Assembly: GCA_905215445.1 (NCBI GenBank)
Contig: CAJMPZ010000074.1
Span: forward strand, 1 to 7,125
Length of the DNA: 7,125 nt
From: an uncultured bacterium
GTDB taxonomy: Bacteria; Actinomycetota; Coriobacteriia; Coriobacteriales; Coriobacteriaceae
Direction: 5' to 3'
The notes under the pieces: model-generated
The model's input: the letters and a program-made list of their open reading frames with translations, nothing else
The model's database searches: none
What the model was told of the DNA's origin: nothing
Part shown: positions 4,655 to 7,125 of the stretch, one piece after another
Layout: each line of letters begins with the position of its first letter
How positions within the stretch are numbered: the stretch's first letter is position 1
Translations under genes and position numbers: made by a program

Positions 4655-7025
4655 CGACAACGCGCTGGTGGTGGCGCTCGATACCTCGACTGACATGCTT
4701 GCCTGCGCGGCAAGCTGGATTGATGGGCAGACGGGTGAGACGAAGCTCGTGAGTGGCGACCACATGTGTCGCCGTCACGCCAACGTTGAGCTCGTGAATA
4801 CCGTTGATGGCGTGCTGGCTCAAGCCGGTCTGGATCGCAGCGATGTTGGTTGCTATGTGGTCGGCCGCGGCCCGGGGTCCTTTACGGGTGTGCGCATCGG
4901 CATCTCCACTGCCAAGGGCCTCGCGCGTGGTGCCAATGTTCCGCTGCTGGGCGTGTCGACGCTCGACGCTTGCGCTTGGACGGCGTGGAAGGCTGGCGTG
5001 CGCGGCAAGCTTGGTATCTTGGCCGATGCTATGCGCGGTGAGGTATATCCGGCGCTGTATATGCTGGTCGATGAGGGTCCCGAGCGTCAATTTGAGCGCG
5101 AACACGTGGTCAAGGCCGCCGTGGCGCTCGATGAGTGGCGCCAAGCAGCGGACTGGGGCCAGGTTCAGCTGACCGGTGACGGTCTAGTGCGCTATGGCAA
5201 GCTGCTGGGTGAGGACGAGGCCGCCCGCTGCGTGGAGCGCGACCTGTGGTGGCCTTCGGGCGAGGGCTTGCTGCTCGCGCACGCTGCGGGTGACGGCGAT
5301 CCGGCCCGCGTCCTGCCGATTTACACGCGCCTTTCGGATGCCGAGGAAAACGAGCGCAAGCGTCTTGGTCTTGCCGAGAGTGCGCAGAGCGAAATTACGG
5401 GTGTTGCCGATGAGCTCGCCGGTCGTCATCTGCAGTTCCGTCCCATGGGCGCGGCGGATGCCGAGGGCGCGAGCGCGCTGGAGGCTGCCTGCTTTGAAGG
5501 TGCCGGACACGAGGCATGGACGCCGGGCATGTTCCTGTCCGAACTGGGCGAGGACGTCGCTGCGCCGCGTAGTTGGTGGGTGGCACACGACGACGGCAAG
5601 CTGCTGGGCCTTGCCGGCGGTATGGTCGTGGACGGTGATGTGCAGATTCTGGATGTCGCCGTCGACCCGGCACATCGCCGTGAGGGCATTGCCCGCAAGC
5701 TGCTGTCGCACGTGAGCTATGATGCCCAGATGCTCGGCTGCACCACGGCTTCGCTCGAGGTCGAGGACGGTAACGAGGGAGCGATCGCGCTTTATAACGC
5801 TCTGGGCTTTACCGAGGCTGGCCGTCGCCGCGGCTACTATGGTGCCGGCAAGGACGCCATCGTCATGACGGCTCCGCTGCCCCTGGTGCTTCCGGTCGAC
5901 AATGCTTCGCCCGAGCCGACGGCGGCAGAGCAGCGCGTATGGCCGCTGCCTGCGCCTTGGCGCTCTGCCGAGGAACGTGTCGAGATTGAGCGTCGCCGCC
6001 TCGTACTCGCTATCGAGAGCTCCTGCGACGAGACGGCGGTGGCGATTATCGATGCGGATGGCAATATGCTGGCCAACCAGGTGTCGACGCAGATTGATTT
6101 TCATGCACGCTTTGGCGGCGTGGTGCCCGAGATCGCCTCGCGCAAGCACGTCGAGGTGATTGTGAGTGTCGTGGATGCGGCACTCGAGGACGCCGCAGCG
6201 TCGCTGGGCCTTACGGGCGGAGCCATTACACCAAGTGAGCTTGCCGCCGTGGGCGTGACACAGGGTCCGGGCCTGGTTGGCGCCCTGGTGGTGGGCGTCG
6301 CCTTTGCCAAGGGCTTTGCGTATGCTGCCGGCAAGCCGCTCGTGTGCGTCAATCATCTGGAGGGCCACCTGTTTGCCAACCTGTTGGCGCAGCCCGACCT
6401 CAAGCCCCCGTTTATCTTTACGCTTGTCTCGGGCGGGCACACCATGCTCGTGCACGTGAAGGCATGGGGCGACTACGAGGTACTTGGTGAGACACTCGAC
6501 GATGCTGTGGGCGAGGCCTTCGACAAGGTAGCCAAGGCGTTGGGTCTGGGCTATCCCGGTGGCCCCATCATCTCCAAGCTGGCCGAGACGGGCAATCCCC
6601 GCGCGATCGATTTTCCTCGCGCGCTTAACAGCAGGGGGGACTATCGCTTCTCGCTTTCGGGCCTCAAGACGGCGGTGACGCTCTACATCGAGCAGGAGAC
6701 CAAGGCTGGGCGCACGATTCACCTGCCCGATCTGGCGGCTTCGTTTGAGGCAGCCGTCTTTGACGTTCAGTACAAGAAGGCCAAGAACGCGCTGCATGCC
6801 ACCGGATGCAAGGAATACTGCATCGGCGGCGGCGTCTCGGCTAATCCGCATCTGCGCGAGATGATGGTCAAGAAGCTTGGGCGTCAGGGGATCCGCGTAA
6901 CGGTGCCGCCTTTGTCTGCCTGTACCGATAACGCAGCCATGATCGCGGAGGTCGCTCGCCGTAAATTCGACCGAGGTGAAATCTCGCCGTTCGACGTCGA
7001 CGCCGATCCAAACATGACGCTGTAG
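4641..7025 (+). CDS. tsaB-rimI-tsaD: Fused TsaB-RimI-TsaD: t6A synthase subunits with an N-terminal acetyltransferase between them
   Basis: This 794-residue protein combines three proteins that are separate in most bacteria. Residues 8-245 are TsaB, the scaffold partner of TsaD, with DTST (14-17), GPGSFTGVRIG (77-87) and the terminal LPIYTRL (225-231). Residues 264-412 are a GNAT domain of the RimI type, with acetyl-CoA loop RREGIA (346-351), LEVEDGN (372-378), LYNALGF (384-390) and a GRRRGYYGAGKDAIVMT end (393-409) closely matching RimI. RimI acetylates ribosomal protein S18. A Pro/Ala/Glu-rich linker spans 413-452. Residues 453-794 are a full TsaD, which transfers threonylcarbamoyl from TC-AMP to A37: IESSCDETAVAI (458-469), metal-binding NHLEGH (571-576), VSGGHT (596-601), GGGVSANPHLR (729-739) and TDNAAMIA (762-769). 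Every domain keeps its main motifs and no frameshift separates them. The ATG at 4641 has AAGG (4628-4631) upstream; a TTG at 4623 would add 6 residues and is less likely. Confidence 0.94.
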   Translation: MSLHNDNALVVALDTSTDMLACAASWIDGQTGETKLVSGDHMCRRHANVELVNTVDGVLAQAGLDRSDVGCYVVGRGPGSFTGVRIGISTAKGLARGANVPLLGVSTLDACAWTAWKAGVRGKLGILADAMRGEVYPALYMLVDEGPERQFEREHVVKAAVALDEWRQAADWGQVQLTGDGLVRYGKLLGEDEAARCVERDLWWPSGEGLLLAHAAGDGDPARVLPIYTRLSDAEENERKRLGLAESAQSEITGVADELAGRHLQFRPMGAADAEGASALEAACFEGAGHEAWTPGMFLSELGEDVAAPRSWWVAHDDGKLLGLAGGMVVDGDVQILDVAVDPAHRREGIARKLLSHVSYDAQMLGCTTASLEVEDGNEGAIALYNALGFTEAGRRRGYYGAGKDAIVMTAPLPLVLPVDNASPEPTAAEQRVWPLPAPWRSAEERVEIERRRLVLAIESSCDETAVAIIDADGNMLANQVSTQIDFHARFGGVVPEIASRKHVEVIVSVVDAALEDAAASLGLTGGAITPSELAAVGVTQGPGLVGALVVGVAFAKGFAYAAGKPLVCVNHLEGHLFANLLAQPDLKPPFIFTLVSGGHTMLVHVKAWGDYEVLGETLDDAVGEAFDKVAKALGLGYPGGPIISKLAETGNPRAIDFPRALNSRGDYRFSLSGLKTAVTLYIEQETKAGRTIHLPDLAASFEAAVFDVQYKKAKNALHATGCKEYCIGGGVSANPHLREMMVKKLGRQGIRVTVPPLSACTDNAAMIAEVARRKFDRGEISPFDVDADPNMTL

Positions 7026-7036
7026 CTGGTACGGCG

Positions 7037-7058
7037 CGGTCCCCGGACGGAGGGGCCG
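7037..7058 (+). other. GC-rich hairpin after tsaD
   Basis: CGG-T-CCCC (7037-7044) can pair with GGGGCCG (7052-7058), with one bulged T and a 7-base loop. It begins 11 bases after the stop codon and is followed by GATATAAGG, not by a T tract, so it is not a normal intrinsic terminator. It might protect the mRNA 3' end or simply reflect GC-rich sequence. Confidence 0.3.
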
Positions 7059-7095
7059 GATATAAGGTTTCCTGCTCTACAGTCCTGCGCAAGAC

Positions 7096-7121
7096 GAAGG
7101 CCACATTAAGTGGCCTTCTTT
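7096..7121 (+). terminator. Probable rho-independent terminator of the operon
   Basis: GAAGGCCAC (7096-7104) pairs perfectly with GTGGCCTTC (7110-7118) around a 5-base ATTAA loop, followed by TTT (7119-7121) and GCGT. The T tract is short, but the perfect 9-bp stem 70 bases after the last stop codon makes it the likely end of the acpS-to-tsaD transcript. No promoter or gene start is visible between the stop and this hairpin. Confidence 0.8.
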
Positions 7122-7125
7122 GCGT

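Noticed and set aside
5970..5979. A separate start for the TsaD part (GAGG followed by GTG at 5977)
   Set aside because: This GTG is out of frame with TsaD and no in-frame ATG or GTG with a binding site lies near residue 453, so separate TsaD synthesis is not supported.
5184..6851. A 555-codon open frame on the minus strand, opposite tsaB-rimI-tsaD
   Set aside because: It has no recognisable domain, is very rich in Arg and His, and lies wholly opposite a gene with clear family motifs. GC-rich codon bias on the plus strand removes stops from this frame, so it is a shadow.
6868..7104. Minus-strand open frame of 78 codons running in from the trailer
   Set aside because: It would begin inside the terminator hairpin and overlap the TsaD C-terminus. 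The peptide is Arg-rich and featureless.

Overview
This window looks like chromosomal core DNA from a moderately high-GC actinobacterium. The best guess is a member of the Coriobacteriia, similar to Collinsella. That guess is inferred from three things: the gene order (acpS, nnr, alr, then the t6A genes), strong AGGAG-type ribosome binding sites, and the fusion of TsaB, RimI and TsaD into one polypeptide. No sequence search could be run, so the taxon is tentative. I see no mobile element, CRISPR array, tRNA or phage gene.

Layout. Bases 1 to about 30 resemble the 3' end of a 5S rRNA, so the window probably begins at the tail of an rRNA operon. A strong intrinsic terminator (60-92) closes that unit. 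A leader of about 100 bases (93-201) holds two candidate sigma-70-type promoters exactly 36 bp apart. Six plus-strand genes follow as one very compact unit: acpS (202-741), nnr (742-2358), alr (2361-3506), a family 4 uracil-DNA glycosylase (3515-4135), tsaE (4148-4654) and a tsaB-rimI-tsaD fusion (4641-7025). Gene junctions range from a 14-nt overlap to a 12-nt gap. No internal terminator is visible, so one polycistronic transcript is likely. It ends at a second hairpin terminator (7096-7121), after about 70 bases of non-coding DNA.

Functions. The operon combines housekeeping roles. AcpS activates acyl carrier protein for lipid synthesis. Nnr repairs damaged NAD(P)H. Alr supplies D-alanine for peptidoglycan. 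The glycosylase removes uracil from DNA. TsaE with the TsaB and TsaD domains makes the t6A37 modification of ANN-decoding tRNAs, and the RimI domain is predicted to acetylate a protein N-terminus, classically ribosomal protein S18. TsaC/Sua5, which makes the threonylcarbamoyl-AMP donor, is not in the window and must be encoded elsewhere.

The points most worth a second look are the three-domain TsaB-RimI-TsaD protein; a lysine-rich and coiled-coil-like C-terminal tail on AcpS that carries its own plausible internal start site; and the DNA repair gene placed between alr and tsaE. I found no clear evidence of an entirely new system. This is mostly a conserved core operon with lineage-specific variations.
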